Assembly (NCBI RefSeq): GCF_000430665.1
Contig: NZ_AUML01000027.1
Span: 46,150-80,907, forward strand
Direction of reading: 5' to 3'
DNA from: Aquimarina muelleri DSM 19832
GTDB taxonomy: Bacteria > Bacteroidota > Bacteroidia > Flavobacteriales > Flavobacteriaceae
Length of the DNA stretch: 34,758 nucleotides
The position numbers were made by a program, and so were the translations under genes. A model generated the notes under the pieces. The model searched no databases and was not told the DNA's origin. It was given only the letters and a program-made list of their open reading frames with translations. Shown in pieces: positions 18,573 through 26,954 of the stretch. Within the stretch, counting starts at the first letter, position 1. The number at the start of each line of letters is the position of its first letter.

Positions 18573-19046
18573 TTACACCTCTATAGCACCTGATTTATAT
18601 ATTTTTTTGGTATTCCAACTTTCTTTAAATAGTTGCATAAAGGATAAGGTTAAAACAAAAGTAGTTGCAAAACCCATAATTGCTGCTACAAACACCACTA
18701 TACCGACACCCACATGATAATGAGAACTCCAATTCATTAACATTTCTGGTAAAAAATTAGTGTTTATATTGGTAACATATATAGCAAAAAAGATGACAAA
18801 TATAATAGTCGCATTAAAGCCCGTAAAAAGCCCTGCCATAAAACCTTTTTGAAATTCAAAATGTTTACCTTTTTCGTGTTTATAATCTCTCATAGCTTTG
18901 TATAGCCCAAAAGCAACAATAACACCATTACCTACACTAAAAACAGGATTAGTTTGTACTCCAACTAAAGAGAGAATTAAAAAATAAACTATAAGCCCAA
19001 TAGCAATTAAGACTCCATACCTAACGGGAATAACTGATTTTTTCAT
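18573..19046 (-). CDS. DUF4199 family membrane protein
   Basis: 157-residue integral membrane protein with four hydrophobic helices (about 7-28, 35-52, 68-92 and 110-137). The layout (short N-terminal KKSVIPVRYGVLIAI helix, then DYKHEKGKHFEFQKGFMAGLFTG before the third) matches the DUF4199 family of Bacteroidota, whose function is unknown. It lies in a leftward run between the DMT transporter and rplU genes, each with enough spacing for its own transcript. Confidence 0.78.
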   Translation of the reverse strand: MKKSVIPVRYGVLIAIGLIVYFLILSLVGVQTNPVFSVGNGVIVAFGLYKAMRDYKHEKGKHFEFQKGFMAGLFTGFNATIIFVIFFAIYVTNINTNFLPEMLMNWSSHYHVGVGIVVFVAAIMGFATTFVLTLSFMQLFKESWNTKKIYKSGAIEV

Positions 19047-19084
19047 ATTCTTTTTCTTTAAGATTCTTACTTAAAGATAAGAAA

Positions 19085-19107
19085 TTTAAAAGACCCCCGT
19101 CTTAAAC
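19085..19107 (-). terminator. Weak possible terminator of the EamA transporter gene
   Basis: On the minus strand AAGAC-GGGG-GTCTT followed by TTAAATTTC, about 35 bp past the transporter's stop codon. The stem is only 5 bp and the T-tract is poor. Confidence 0.3.
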
Positions 19108-19140
19108 ACGTGTTAATTTACTGTTTTACAACGATATATG

Positions 19141-20016
19141 TTATTTGTTTCTATTTGCTAAATAAACTCCAAAAACAATAACTCCTGAAGCTAGCACTTG
19201 ATAAAAACTAAACCGTTCATTATCCATTACTCCCCACAATAAAGCTACTATAGGTATAGTATATGTCACAGAACTGGCAAATACAGGGGTACTCATTTGC
19301 ACCAATTTATTAAACAATACTTTTGCTATACCTGTACCCACTACCGCAAGAACAGATACATACATTAAACTAGTATGTATTTTAGGATCAGTAATTATTT
19401 CTGTTTTAAAAAAATCTGAAAAACCAAGTACTATTAATGCAGGAATAACCAATATGATAAAATTTCCATTAGCAATCGCCATTGGAGATATATGTTGCAT
19501 GTATCTTTTTATAATATTTACATTTACAGCATAACAACATGAGGCACAAAGCACTAAAAGAGCATACCAATAGTTTTGATCAGGATTTATAGATGCTCCT
19601 TCTAAAATCAAAGCAAGACAACCCACCAAACCTACAATTACCCCTATAAACTGATTTTTATTAAATCGAACAGAAAAAATTAACACTCCCAAGATTAAAG
19701 TCACTAAAGGAGTGGTAGAATTAAGTATGGACGCTATACCGCTATCTATTTCTGTTTCTGCAAAAGCAAATAAAAAAGCAGGTATAAATGACCCTGCAAA
19801 AGCAGATACTGCAATCCATTTCCAATCGGATGCCTGAATAGTTTTTAAGCTTTTAAAACCTATTAAAAACAAAAATAATGCTGCAAATAGTGTCCTTAAT
19901 GCTCCCAATTGCATTGGAGTGAGCCCTATAAGCGATTTTTTTATAAGAATAAATGAGCTACCCCAAACAAGAGACAGTATCCCCAAATACAGCCATTTAA
20001 GCTTTATATTTTGCAT
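19141..20016 (-). CDS. EamA/DMT-superfamily transporter
   Basis: 291-residue inner-membrane protein with about ten transmembrane helices in two homologous halves. The first EamA unit starts LKWLYLGILSLVWGSSFILIKKSL, with a 'WGSSF' motif and 'GALRTLFAALFLFLIG' in helix 2. The second half begins near residue 148 and ends with 'VASGVIVFGVYLANR'. The family exports or exchanges metabolites such as amino acids; the substrate cannot be read from sequence. It is 96 bp from the end of gldD and probably separate from that operon. Confidence 0.9.
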   Translation of the reverse strand: MQNIKLKWLYLGILSLVWGSSFILIKKSLIGLTPMQLGALRTLFAALFLFLIGFKSLKTIQASDWKWIAVSAFAGSFIPAFLFAFAETEIDSGIASILNSTTPLVTLILGVLIFSVRFNKNQFIGVIVGLVGCLALILEGASINPDQNYWYALLVLCASCCYAVNVNIIKRYMQHISPMAIANGNFIILVIPALIVLGFSDFFKTEIITDPKIHTSLMYVSVLAVVGTGIAKVLFNKLVQMSTPVFASSVTYTIPIVALLWGVMDNERFSFYQVLASGVIVFGVYLANRNK

Positions 20017-20111
20017 TTCTTAAAAAGTAAGTTGCAAAAGTGATAAATTATAAATGCATATCCCTGATTTTTATAGAAAATTAACTTAAAAGAGAAGCTT
20101 TTTTTAGATTA

Positions 20112-20687
20112 TTATTTCCATCGAAGGGTTTCCATAATATGTTTCATATCATTACGAAGATAATTCGCAGCAGGAAGGATGGAGTCATAATTTGGTTTTA
20201 CTTTAAAATATATGGATCCCACTACAAAATTATTGACACTATCCGTTACATAAAATTGAGACTGAGAGGCTGCATCGCCAGACACTTCATAAAACATACC
20301 GTATACTTTATTTTTTGCATCAATATATGGCTCTTGTAAAATTCCGTCTGCTTTAATAAAATGTTCTTGAGTAAGGTTTTGAGCATCCCTAAGCAATGAA
20401 TCGAGATTGTTATTAATTTCAAAATAAGAAATATACATAGTAGCGTTTAATCTTTTATAATCGAGATTATACCAACACTTTTTATTCCTTCTGGCATTTT
20501 CTAATTTTGAATATTCATTTTTTTCAAAAGTATAATGACATGGAAATGATACTTCTTTATATTTAGGAGTTGGATAACTAAGCCTAAGCATCGCTTCTGG
20601 TTTAGGAATCACCTCTCCTCCACAACCACAAAAAAACAATATCGATATACAAACTGTAAAAAAAACTCTAGCTACTTTCATTCTCAT
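20112..20687 (-). CDS. gldD: Gliding motility lipoprotein GldD
   Basis: 191-residue envelope lipoprotein needed for Bacteroidota gliding in Flavobacterium johnsoniae. The N-terminus is a lipoprotein signal, MRMKVARVFFTVCISILFFCGCGG, with Cys22 the likely lipidated residue. The mature part shows the GldD pattern: PKPEAMLRLSYPTPKY, FPCHYTFEKNEYS, ARRNKKCWYNLDYKRLNATMYISY and a C-terminal DMKHIMETLRWK. Its start overlaps the end of gldE by 20 bp, so the two are co-translated. Order mutY-ssb-gldE-gldD is the conserved Flavobacteriaceae arrangement. Confidence 0.95.
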   Translation of the reverse strand: MRMKVARVFFTVCISILFFCGCGGEVIPKPEAMLRLSYPTPKYKEVSFPCHYTFEKNEYSKLENARRNKKCWYNLDYKRLNATMYISYFEINNNLDSLLRDAQNLTQEHFIKADGILQEPYIDAKNKVYGMFYEVSGDAASQSQFYVTDSVNNFVVGSIYFKVKPNYDSILPAANYLRNDMKHIMETLRWK

Positions 20688-21999
20688 TGATAGTTAATTT
20701 CACTTGTTTTATCCTTTTATTATCTAATGATTCTATCTTAAACACATATCTATCCAAAGGAATAACCTCTCCTCGTTTAGGGAAATTTCCTGACATTTCA
20801 AGCAATAACCCTGCTATAGTTTCTGCATCTCCTTTGTTATCCTCAAAAACATCATTATTTTCAAGTTTCAATACTTTATAAAAATCTTTTAATGCCATTC
20901 TACCTTCAAAAACATAGTTTTGGTCATCTAATTTTGAAAAAACCAAATCTTCATCATCAAATTCATCACTAATATCTCCTACTATTTCCTCTATAATATC
21001 TTCTAAAGAAATTAAACCACTAGTTCCTCCATACTCATCTACTACTATTGCCAAGTGATTTTTTTTATTTTTAAAATCATTGAGCAAATCATCTAATTTT
21101 TTATTTTCTGGCACAAAGTAAGGTTCCCTTAATAAGGATACCCAGTTAAAAGAAAGTTCATTTACATAAGGCAAAAGATCTTTTACATATAAAATCCCTA
21201 TAACCTTGTCTATACTATCCTCATAAACAGGAATACGAGAATATCCGTTTTCAATAATTTCAGGAAGAATTTCTTTGTATGTGGCTATACTATTTAAAGC
21301 AAAAATATCCATACGAGGTCGCATAACTTGCTTGGTATCTGTATTCCCAAAAGAGACGATCCCTTCTAATATTTTCTTTTCTTCGTCTGTAGTATCTTTA
21401 TCTGATGTTAATTCTAATGCTTGTGATAACTGATCTACGCTTAGATTAGATTTTTGTTTTCCGAGTTTATTGTGAATTGCAATGGTTATACTTCGCATTG
21501 GCAAACTAATCGGAGAGATAATCCAATCCAAAACTCCTAATGATCGAGCAATAAGTTTAGCAAATTTTACTCTATTTCGACTAGCATATATTTTGGGCAA
21601 AATCTCACCAAACAATAGGATTAAAAAAGCCACTAACCCAACTTCTACTACAAATCTTACATTAATCCACCCAAACCAGGTATAATCCAAATTACTAAAA
21701 TAGATTTCCCCTAAGGTATCAAAGAGAAGTATTATCGCAATATTAATAAAATTGTTTGCTACCAATATTGTAGCTAATAATTTTTTTGGCCTATCTAACA
21801 ATTTTGATACAATTTTCAAATTCTTAGAAGTGGCATCTTCTTCTTTAAGATCGGTAGGTGTTAGCGAAAATAAAGCTACTTCACTACCTGATATTAAAGC
21901 TGAACAAATAAGCAATACTATTAGAGCTACCACATTAATGGTTTGCATCACATCAAAAGCATAAAGTAAAATAAATAACGGTTCAGGATCAGGGTCCAA
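20668..21999 (-). CDS. gldE: Gliding motility-associated protein GldE (CNNM/CorC-like)
   Basis: 443-residue inner-membrane protein. The N-terminal DUF21/CNNM region (about 20-175) has four hydrophobic segments, beginning INVVALIVLLICSALISGSEVALFSL. A CBS pair (about 200-330, MRPRMDIFAL...GYSRIPVYEDSIDKVIGILYVKD) follows, with NHLAIVVDEYGGTSGLISLEDIIEEIVGDI, and then a CorC/HlyC C-terminal domain. Relatives handle Mg2+ or other cations; in F. johnsoniae GldE is tied to GldD function. The first ATG (MDPDPEPLFI) is used because the residues before the first helix look real. Located 24 bp after ssb and overlapping gldD. Confidence 0.95.
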   Translation of the reverse strand: MDPDPEPLFILLYAFDVMQTINVVALIVLLICSALISGSEVALFSLTPTDLKEEDATSKNLKIVSKLLDRPKKLLATILVANNFINIAIILLFDTLGEIYFSNLDYTWFGWINVRFVVEVGLVAFLILLFGEILPKIYASRNRVKFAKLIARSLGVLDWIISPISLPMRSITIAIHNKLGKQKSNLSVDQLSQALELTSDKDTTDEEKKILEGIVSFGNTDTKQVMRPRMDIFALNSIATYKEILPEIIENGYSRIPVYEDSIDKVIGILYVKDLLPYVNELSFNWVSLLREPYFVPENKKLDDLLNDFKNKKNHLAIVVDEYGGTSGLISLEDIIEEIVGDISDEFDDEDLVFSKLDDQNYVFEGRMALKDFYKVLKLENNDVFEDNKGDAETIAGLLLEMSGNFPKRGEVIPLDRYVFKIESLDNKRIKQVKLTINENESS

Positions 22000-22023
22000 A
22001 TTATATTTGTTTAGTTAAATTTA

Positions 22024-22479
22024 TTAGAATGGAAGATCATCTTCGACATTTGTTGAATTAGGCGAAATAGATTGCGAGTTGTCCGCAGGTGTATTTACCT
22101 GAGAGATATTCTGTGATCCAGGATCAGAGGGTGAGTTTTCATTCTTAGGAGTAAGAAAAGTAAAATCTGTACACTGTATTTCTGTACTATATCTGTCTTT
22201 TCCTTGTTCGTCTTGCCATTTCCTAGTTTTAAGACGACCTTCAATATAAATTTTATCCCCTTTGTTAAGATATTTCTCACAAATTTCTGCCGCTTTATTT
22301 CTAACCACAATATTGTGCCACTCTGTAGTATTTACTCTCTCTCCGGTGCTTTTGTTTACATACGAATCATTGGTTGCAAGTGGAAACCTGCCAATACAGT
22401 TACCTCCTTCAAAATAGTGCATCTTTACCTCATCTCCTGTATGCCCTATAAGCATTACCTTATTTAATGTTCCAGACAT
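22024..22479 (-). CDS. ssb: Single-stranded DNA-binding protein
   Basis: 151-residue OB-fold protein that coats single-stranded DNA in replication and repair. The OB domain (1 to about 108) has MSGTLNKVMLIGHTGDEV, NTTEWHNIVVRNKAAEICEKYLNKGDKIYIEGRL and TRKWQDEQGKDRYSTEIQ. A Gln/Ser/Pro-rich linker leads to the acidic tip EDDLPF, the docking site for partner repair proteins. It lies in the mutY-ssb-gldE-gldD run, 196 bp after mutY and 24 bp before gldE. Confidence 0.97.
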   Translation of the reverse strand: MSGTLNKVMLIGHTGDEVKMHYFEGGNCIGRFPLATNDSYVNKSTGERVNTTEWHNIVVRNKAAEICEKYLNKGDKIYIEGRLKTRKWQDEQGKDRYSTEIQCTDFTFLTPKNENSPSDPGSQNISQVNTPADNSQSISPNSTNVEDDLPF

Positions 22480-22675
22480 TTTAATTTATAATTGATTAGG
22501 GTTTAAGATTACAAAGAAAAACAAACCTCATTAAATAACGCTATCTGCATACTTGTTATTTTCTTAAATACCCTATAATAACTTTCTTTAGTAGTAAATG
22601 TAATAAAAAAAATGATATACAAATAACCCAGAGACAGTCTTAACTTATGTTTCAGATATTTTCTTGTTTCTATTA

Positions 22676-23728
22676 TTATTTAAAAAACACATCTATAAAA
22701 TTACTTAACAAAATAGGAACAGGATATTTACGAATATCTTTTGTATTAATTTTTTTTTGTGTTTCATTCGTTTTTATAAGCCCGTCTATTTTTATAACAT
22801 AAAATCGAGTATACAAATGCTGATGAGATAATTTATGAACTACTGGCTCACTATAATATGGTACAATCTCATATTCGTCATTCTCTACCACTTGTTTAAA
22901 AACAGGATGATCTACAATAGTATCCTTATTAATAGTATCGCTCTCTATTAATGGAAATTCATATAATCCTTGCCATATCCCATTACCTATTCTTTGGCTA
23001 ATAATTGTTTGATGGTTTTTTGTGTAAAAAATCAAATAATTAAAATATCTCTTTTTAACTTTAATTTTTTTTAGTTTAACAGGTAACCTCTCTACATTAC
23101 CTTTTTTTAAAGCTTCACAACTATCACACAATGGACATATAAAACAATCTGGTTTCTTTGGTCTACACTGTAATGCCCCAAACTCCATAATTGCCTGATT
23201 ATAATCTGCAGGATCATCATGATCCATTAGCTGAATTGCTAGTGCCTTAAACTGCTTTACCCCAATAGCACTATTAATAGGTGTTTCAATATTAAAATAT
23301 CGAGACAACACCCTATACACATTTCCATCAACAACAGGAACCGCTTCCTTGTAGCATATAGACGCTATTGCACTAGCGGTATAATCACCAACTCCTTTTA
23401 ATAGTAAAAGATCTTTATAGGTAACAGGAAAAACTCCATTTAAATTATCTGCCACATGTTTTGCTGTGACATGCAAGTTTCTAGCCCTAGAATAGTAGCC
23501 TAACCCTTGCCACAATTTTAGCACCTCTTCTTCACTTGCTTTTGCTAGATCAAACACAGTTGGAAAAGCTTCAATAAATGACATATAATACGGTAATCCT
23601 TGCGCAACTTTCGTTTGTTGAAGTATAATTTCGCTAAGCCAAATAGGATATGGATTATTGGTTTCTCTCCACGGCATAGATCTTTTGTTTTGTAAGTACC
23701 ACGTAATGAGTTTTTTAGAGAAAATCAT
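22676..23728 (-). CDS. mutY: Adenine DNA glycosylase MutY
   Basis: 350-residue repair enzyme that removes adenine mispaired with 8-oxoguanine. The N-terminal HhH-GPD domain has PWRETNNPYPIWLSEIILQQTKV with the catalytic glutamate, LLLKGVGDYTASAIAS (hairpin) and VVDGNVYRVLSR with the catalytic aspartate. A [4Fe-4S] site follows: C-x6-C-x2-C-x5-C in CRPKKPDCFICPLCDSC. The C-terminal NUDIX-like domain (about 230-350) recognises the oxidised guanine. Divergent from the HU gene. First gene of the leftward mutY-ssb-gldE-gldD group. Confidence 0.97.
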   Translation of the reverse strand: MIFSKKLITWYLQNKRSMPWRETNNPYPIWLSEIILQQTKVAQGLPYYMSFIEAFPTVFDLAKASEEEVLKLWQGLGYYSRARNLHVTAKHVADNLNGVFPVTYKDLLLLKGVGDYTASAIASICYKEAVPVVDGNVYRVLSRYFNIETPINSAIGVKQFKALAIQLMDHDDPADYNQAIMEFGALQCRPKKPDCFICPLCDSCEALKKGNVERLPVKLKKIKVKKRYFNYLIFYTKNHQTIISQRIGNGIWQGLYEFPLIESDTINKDTIVDHPVFKQVVENDEYEIVPYYSEPVVHKLSHQHLYTRFYVIKIDGLIKTNETQKKINTKDIRKYPVPILLSNFIDVFFK

Positions 23729-23787
23729 AATAAAATTATAAGATTTGTAAAATTAAACGTTTAAAGATTAAAATATCATCTTAAGTA

Positions 23788-23819
23788 TTGATATTTTGGA
23801 TTTTAAATTCTTATATTTG
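23788..23819 (+). promoter_or_regulatory. Promoter of the HU gene
   Basis: TTG at 23788-23790 and TATATTTG at 23812-23819 with 21 bp between, a good Bacteroidota -33/-7 pair. The ATG is at 23859, giving a leader of about 35 bases. Confidence 0.75.
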
Positions 23820-23858
23820 CCCCCTTGAAAATTTAAAAACCCCTTAATAGGTAGTATA

Positions 23859-24149
23859 ATGACTAAAGCAGATATTGTAGCAAAAATTTCAGAAAAATTA
23901 GGAATAGAAAAAGGTGATGTTCAGGCAACGGTTGAAACCTTTATGGAAGAGGTAAAAAGCTCACTAGAAAGTGGAGATAATGTGTACCTTAGAGGATTTG
24001 GTAGTTTTATAATAAAAACAAGAGCAGAAAAGACGGGTCGTAACATTTCTAAGAATACTACGATTAAAATTCCTGCACACAACATACCAGCATTTAAACC
24101 CGCAAAAGTTTTTGTTGAGGGTGTAAAGACTAATGTAGAAGTTAAATAA
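23859..24149 (+). CDS. HU-family DNA-binding protein
   Basis: 96-residue nucleoid protein that bends DNA as a dimer. It starts MTKADIVAKISEKLGI, with a beta-arm GFGSFIIKTRAEKTGRNISKNTTIKIPAHNIPAFKPAK that holds the conserved RN and the intercalating proline (IPAFKPAK). Length and pattern are those of HU rather than the heavily extended Bacteroidota variants. It is followed after 26 bp by the 29-residue basic protein gene, so the two are probably on one mRNA ending at 24287. Confidence 0.95.
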   Translation: MTKADIVAKISEKLGIEKGDVQATVETFMEEVKSSLESGDNVYLRGFGSFIIKTRAEKTGRNISKNTTIKIPAHNIPAFKPAKVFVEGVKTNVEVK

Positions 24150-24175
24150 ATAATAATAAATAAAAAGTATACACT

Positions 24176-24265
24176 ATGCCAAGTGGTAAAAAACGTAAAA
24201 GACATAAAGTGGCTACGCATAAGCGTAAAAAGAGAAGAAGAGCTAACCGCCACAAGAAAAAGTAG
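24176..24265 (+). CDS. AURKAIP1/COX24-domain small basic protein (mS38/bS22-like)
   Basis: A 29-residue gene too short for routine calling. It begins MPSGKKRKRHKVATHKRKKR, ends in NRHKKK, and more than half of its residues are Lys, Arg or His. This is the short protein found in nearly all Bacteroidota and labelled AURKAIP1/COX24 domain, the same domain as mitochondrial ribosomal protein mS38 and mycobacterial bS22. A ribosomal small-subunit location is therefore likely but inferred. Located 26 bp after the HU gene, with AT-rich spacing and no Shine-Dalgarno. Its stop codon lies inside the terminator stem. Confidence 0.88.
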   Translation: MPSGKKRKRHKVATHKRKKRRRANRHKKK

Positions 24266-24287
24266 TTTCTAACTACTTTTTTTATTT
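24257..24287 (+). terminator. Intrinsic terminator overlapping the end of the small basic protein gene
   Basis: AAAAAGTAGTT at 24257-24267 pairs with AACTACTTTTT at 24271-24281 around a TCT loop, followed by TTTATTT. The TAG stop of the 29-residue gene (24263-24265) is inside the 5' arm of the stem. Confidence 0.85.
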
Positions 24288-24432
24288 AAAAAGTTGCGTT
24301 CTTTGAAATCGAAATAAAATACAACATCTAAAATACAAGGTGTATAGTTTATTTCAATGGAATTGTAAAAAATTCCTGTGAAAAAATTGTTTAATCCATT
24401 CCGATTATTATCGGGATAAAAATCTAATCAGA

Positions 24433-25968
24433 ATGAACAACGAATTGATCATTAGGTCAGGTTCCTCTACGGATTTTGCCTTATTAAAGGATGGAAAACT
24501 AGTTGAATTACATAAAGAAGAAGATGACAGTAATTTTGCTGTAGGCGATATATTTATTGCTAAAATCCGCAAAGCTGTCCCTGGTCTGAATGCCGCATTT
24601 GTTAATGTTGGCTATGAAAAAGATGCTTTTTTGCATTATCATGACTTAGGTCCTCAAATATCTTCTTTACTTAAATTCATTAAACGTGTAAGCACAGGTA
24701 AATTAAAAAATTATTCTCTTAAGGATTTTCCTGCAGAGAGCGATATTGACAAACACGGTACGATTACCAATGTGTTAAAATCAAATCAATCGCTATTAGT
24801 ACAAATAGTAAAAGAACCTATATCTACCAAAGGCCCTCGAATTAGTTCCGAACTTTCGATTGCTGGTAGATATATAGTTTTAGTTCCTTTTTCTAGTCGA
24901 ATTTCTATTTCACAAAAAATTGAATCTACTGAAGAAAAAGAACGCTTGAAAAGACTTGTAAAAAGTATTAAACCAAAAGGTTTTGGTATTATTGTACGTA
25001 CAGTAGCAGAAGGCAAAAAAGTAGCAGAACTAGACAAAGATTTACAAAATCTTATGGGACGATGGGAGAGTATGTGCAAAAAATTGTACAAAGCCCATCA
25101 TCCATCAAAAGTATTAGGTGAAATGAATAGAACATCTTCTATCTTAAGAGATGTTTTTAATGACTCCTTTACTTCTATTGTTGTAGATGATGAAGATCTA
25201 TACAACAGAATCAAAGAGTATCTGCAAGAAATTGCTCCAAAAAAAGAATCAATTGTGAAACTTCATAACCCGAAAGTACCAATTTATGAAAAACATGGTA
25301 TCGAGAGGCAAATCAAAACGAGTTTTGGCAAGACGGTATCTATGAGTAAAGGCGCTTATTTGGTTATTGAGCATACAGAAGCTATGCACGTAATCGATGT
25401 AAATAGCGGTAACCGATCTAATAAAGCCAAAAATCAGGAAGATACTGCACTAGAAGTTAACCTTATTAGTGCTGCTGAAGTAGCTAGACAGCTTCGTCTT
25501 AGAGATATGGGAGGTATTATCGTAGTCGATTTTATAGACATGAATAATGCTGACAACCGTAGAACTCTTTTCAATCAATTGCGAGAAGAAATGAAGGACG
25601 ATAGAGCAAAGCATAAAATTTTACCGCCAAGTAAATTTGGCTTGATTCAAATTACGCGGCAACGCGTGAGACCTGAAATGAATATCAAAACCCGAGAGGA
25701 AAATCCTAATGGAATAAATGGCGAAGTTGAGGCGCCTATAGTTTTGGTAGAAAAAATGAAAGTCGAATTAGAAAAATTAATTAAAAAAGATCATAAAAAG
25801 ATAACGCTAAGCGCTCATCCTTTTATTGCAGCTTTTTTAACAAAAGGATTTCCATCCACCCGATCTAAATGGTATATTAACCATAAAAGATGGGTAAAGA
25901 TTGTACCTAGAGACGCTTACACGTATTTAGAATATCATTTTCACGATAAAAATGGTGAATTGATATAA
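24433..25968 (+). CDS. rng: Ribonuclease E/G family endoribonuclease
   Basis: 511-residue RNase G-type enzyme that cuts single-stranded AU-rich RNA, with roles in rRNA 5' processing and mRNA turnover. An S1-like RNA-binding domain (about 36-130) begins VGDIFIAKIRKAVPGLNAAFVNVGYEKDAFLH. The catalytic DNase I-like part has the metal-binding HVIDVNSGNRSN and GGIIVVDFIDMNN. QITRQRVRP precedes the end. It lacks the long C-terminal scaffold of RNase E. ATG at 24433 gives MNNELIIRSG, the usual start. The 168-base gap from the preceding terminator holds a small stem (CCGAT-TATT-ATCGG, 24399-24413) close to the ATG. Confidence 0.95.
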   Translation: MNNELIIRSGSSTDFALLKDGKLVELHKEEDDSNFAVGDIFIAKIRKAVPGLNAAFVNVGYEKDAFLHYHDLGPQISSLLKFIKRVSTGKLKNYSLKDFPAESDIDKHGTITNVLKSNQSLLVQIVKEPISTKGPRISSELSIAGRYIVLVPFSSRISISQKIESTEEKERLKRLVKSIKPKGFGIIVRTVAEGKKVAELDKDLQNLMGRWESMCKKLYKAHHPSKVLGEMNRTSSILRDVFNDSFTSIVVDDEDLYNRIKEYLQEIAPKKESIVKLHNPKVPIYEKHGIERQIKTSFGKTVSMSKGAYLVIEHTEAMHVIDVNSGNRSNKAKNQEDTALEVNLISAAEVARQLRLRDMGGIIVVDFIDMNNADNRRTLFNQLREEMKDDRAKHKILPPSKFGLIQITRQRVRPEMNIKTREENPNGINGEVEAPIVLVEKMKVELEKLIKKDHKKITLSAHPFIAAFLTKGFPSTRSKWYINHKRWVKIVPRDAYTYLEYHFHDKNGELI

Positions 25969-25974
25969 ATTAAT

Positions 25975-26010
25975 AAAAAAACCCAACTTTAAAAAAAGTT
26001 GGGTTTTTTT
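25975..26010. terminator. Bidirectional intrinsic terminator between rng and the lanthipeptide dehydratase pair
   Basis: A run of A's then ACCCAACTTT pairs with AAAGTTGGGT and a run of seven T's, around a few A's. Convergent genes end on both sides (25968 and 26074), so it serves both. Confidence 0.92.
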
Positions 26011-26073
26011 GTTTTATCCTGTCTCCTACTAAAACAACATCGTTATCGTCAGCCATTTTTTTTAAATAGAAAA

Positions 26074-26946
26074 TTAAGAAGATGCCAAATACCTCACTTG
26101 TGTTTTTTGATATCGTAATAAGAAATCATAACAAACTAACTCATAAAAACGCTGTTTAGATCTAAATGCACGATTTACCAACATATGTATGTAACTACTA
26201 AGAAGATCGTCTAAAGGCATTTCTAATTCCTTTTTTTGATACTTATCTCTAATGTTTTGAATTGCAGATCTTGATCTTTTAGCTTTATAATCAATAATCT
26301 GATCTAATACAGAATAATCCTCCTGAATATAATCTCTCTCTAAAAACAAGCTAAGCTTACTTTTTAAGCCTCTATATTTTTTATCTAATTGCTTATTTAA
26401 TGCTTTATCTGCATGAAACTCTCTTTTGAACGCTAAACTATTTTGACTTACTAAATCTAATTTTTCTTTGTTCTCATAGCCAAAACTATTCAATAAACTA
26501 TCTATTGCTTTTACTACAAATAAAAAATACAATTCTTCGTCTTCGATTCTTGCCATTCCATCCAAAAGCATCGAACTATCATAAAAAAACAGTTCTTCCG
26601 AAACTACCATAGTATCTCTACCATAACGTTCTAGCTCCCTGATATAAGTATCTGTCTGTATTTTAAATATTATATGCTGTTCTACATACTTTTGCAATAC
26701 TGCATTTATTTTAAAAATAGTATCTCCTATATATTTTACATCTCGCAAATGCAATCGTATTCTAATATGAAAATCAGGGTCTGCATATCTTATAAAAAAC
26801 CAAGAATCTATAGATTCTTTCTCTAATAATTGTTCTACGACAGGCTTAATGGCTTCTATAAGGATTGTATCTGATGTTCTTGCTCCACAATATATCTTAT
26901 AATACAACCACTCATCTCCAAGTATAAATGTTCTTTTTATGCTCAT
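26074..26946 (-). CDS. Lanthipeptide dehydratase, C-terminal (glutamate elimination) part, stand-alone
   Basis: 290-residue protein matching the 'thiopeptide-type bacteriocin biosynthesis' domain (SpaB_C). It has an N-terminal EWLYYKIYCGARTSDTILIEAI, the diagnostic SWFFIRYADPDFHIRIRLH, YIRELERYG, and a C-terminal helix RAFRSKQRFYELVCYDFLLRYQK. In full-length LanB this domain removes glutamate from glutamylated Ser/Thr to leave dehydroalanine or dehydrobutyrine. It lies 8 bp after the gene for the N-terminal part, so the two work as a split LanB. Relatives in thiopeptide clusters instead catalyse cycloaddition, which cannot be excluded. Leftward operon ending at the terminator 25975-26010. Confidence 0.88.
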   Translation of the reverse strand: MSIKRTFILGDEWLYYKIYCGARTSDTILIEAIKPVVEQLLEKESIDSWFFIRYADPDFHIRIRLHLRDVKYIGDTIFKINAVLQKYVEQHIIFKIQTDTYIRELERYGRDTMVVSEELFFYDSSMLLDGMARIEDEELYFLFVVKAIDSLLNSFGYENKEKLDLVSQNSLAFKREFHADKALNKQLDKKYRGLKSKLSLFLERDYIQEDYSVLDQIIDYKAKRSRSAIQNIRDKYQKKELEMPLDDLLSSYIHMLVNRAFRSKQRFYELVCYDFLLRYQKTQVRYLASS

Positions 26947-26954
26947 ACAATACT

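Noticed and set aside
25970..26056. 28-residue minus-strand frame (MADDNDVVLVGDRIKQ...) as a lanthipeptide precursor
   Set aside because: It runs through the terminator hairpin, has one Thr, no Ser and no Cys, and lies downstream of the dehydratase genes.
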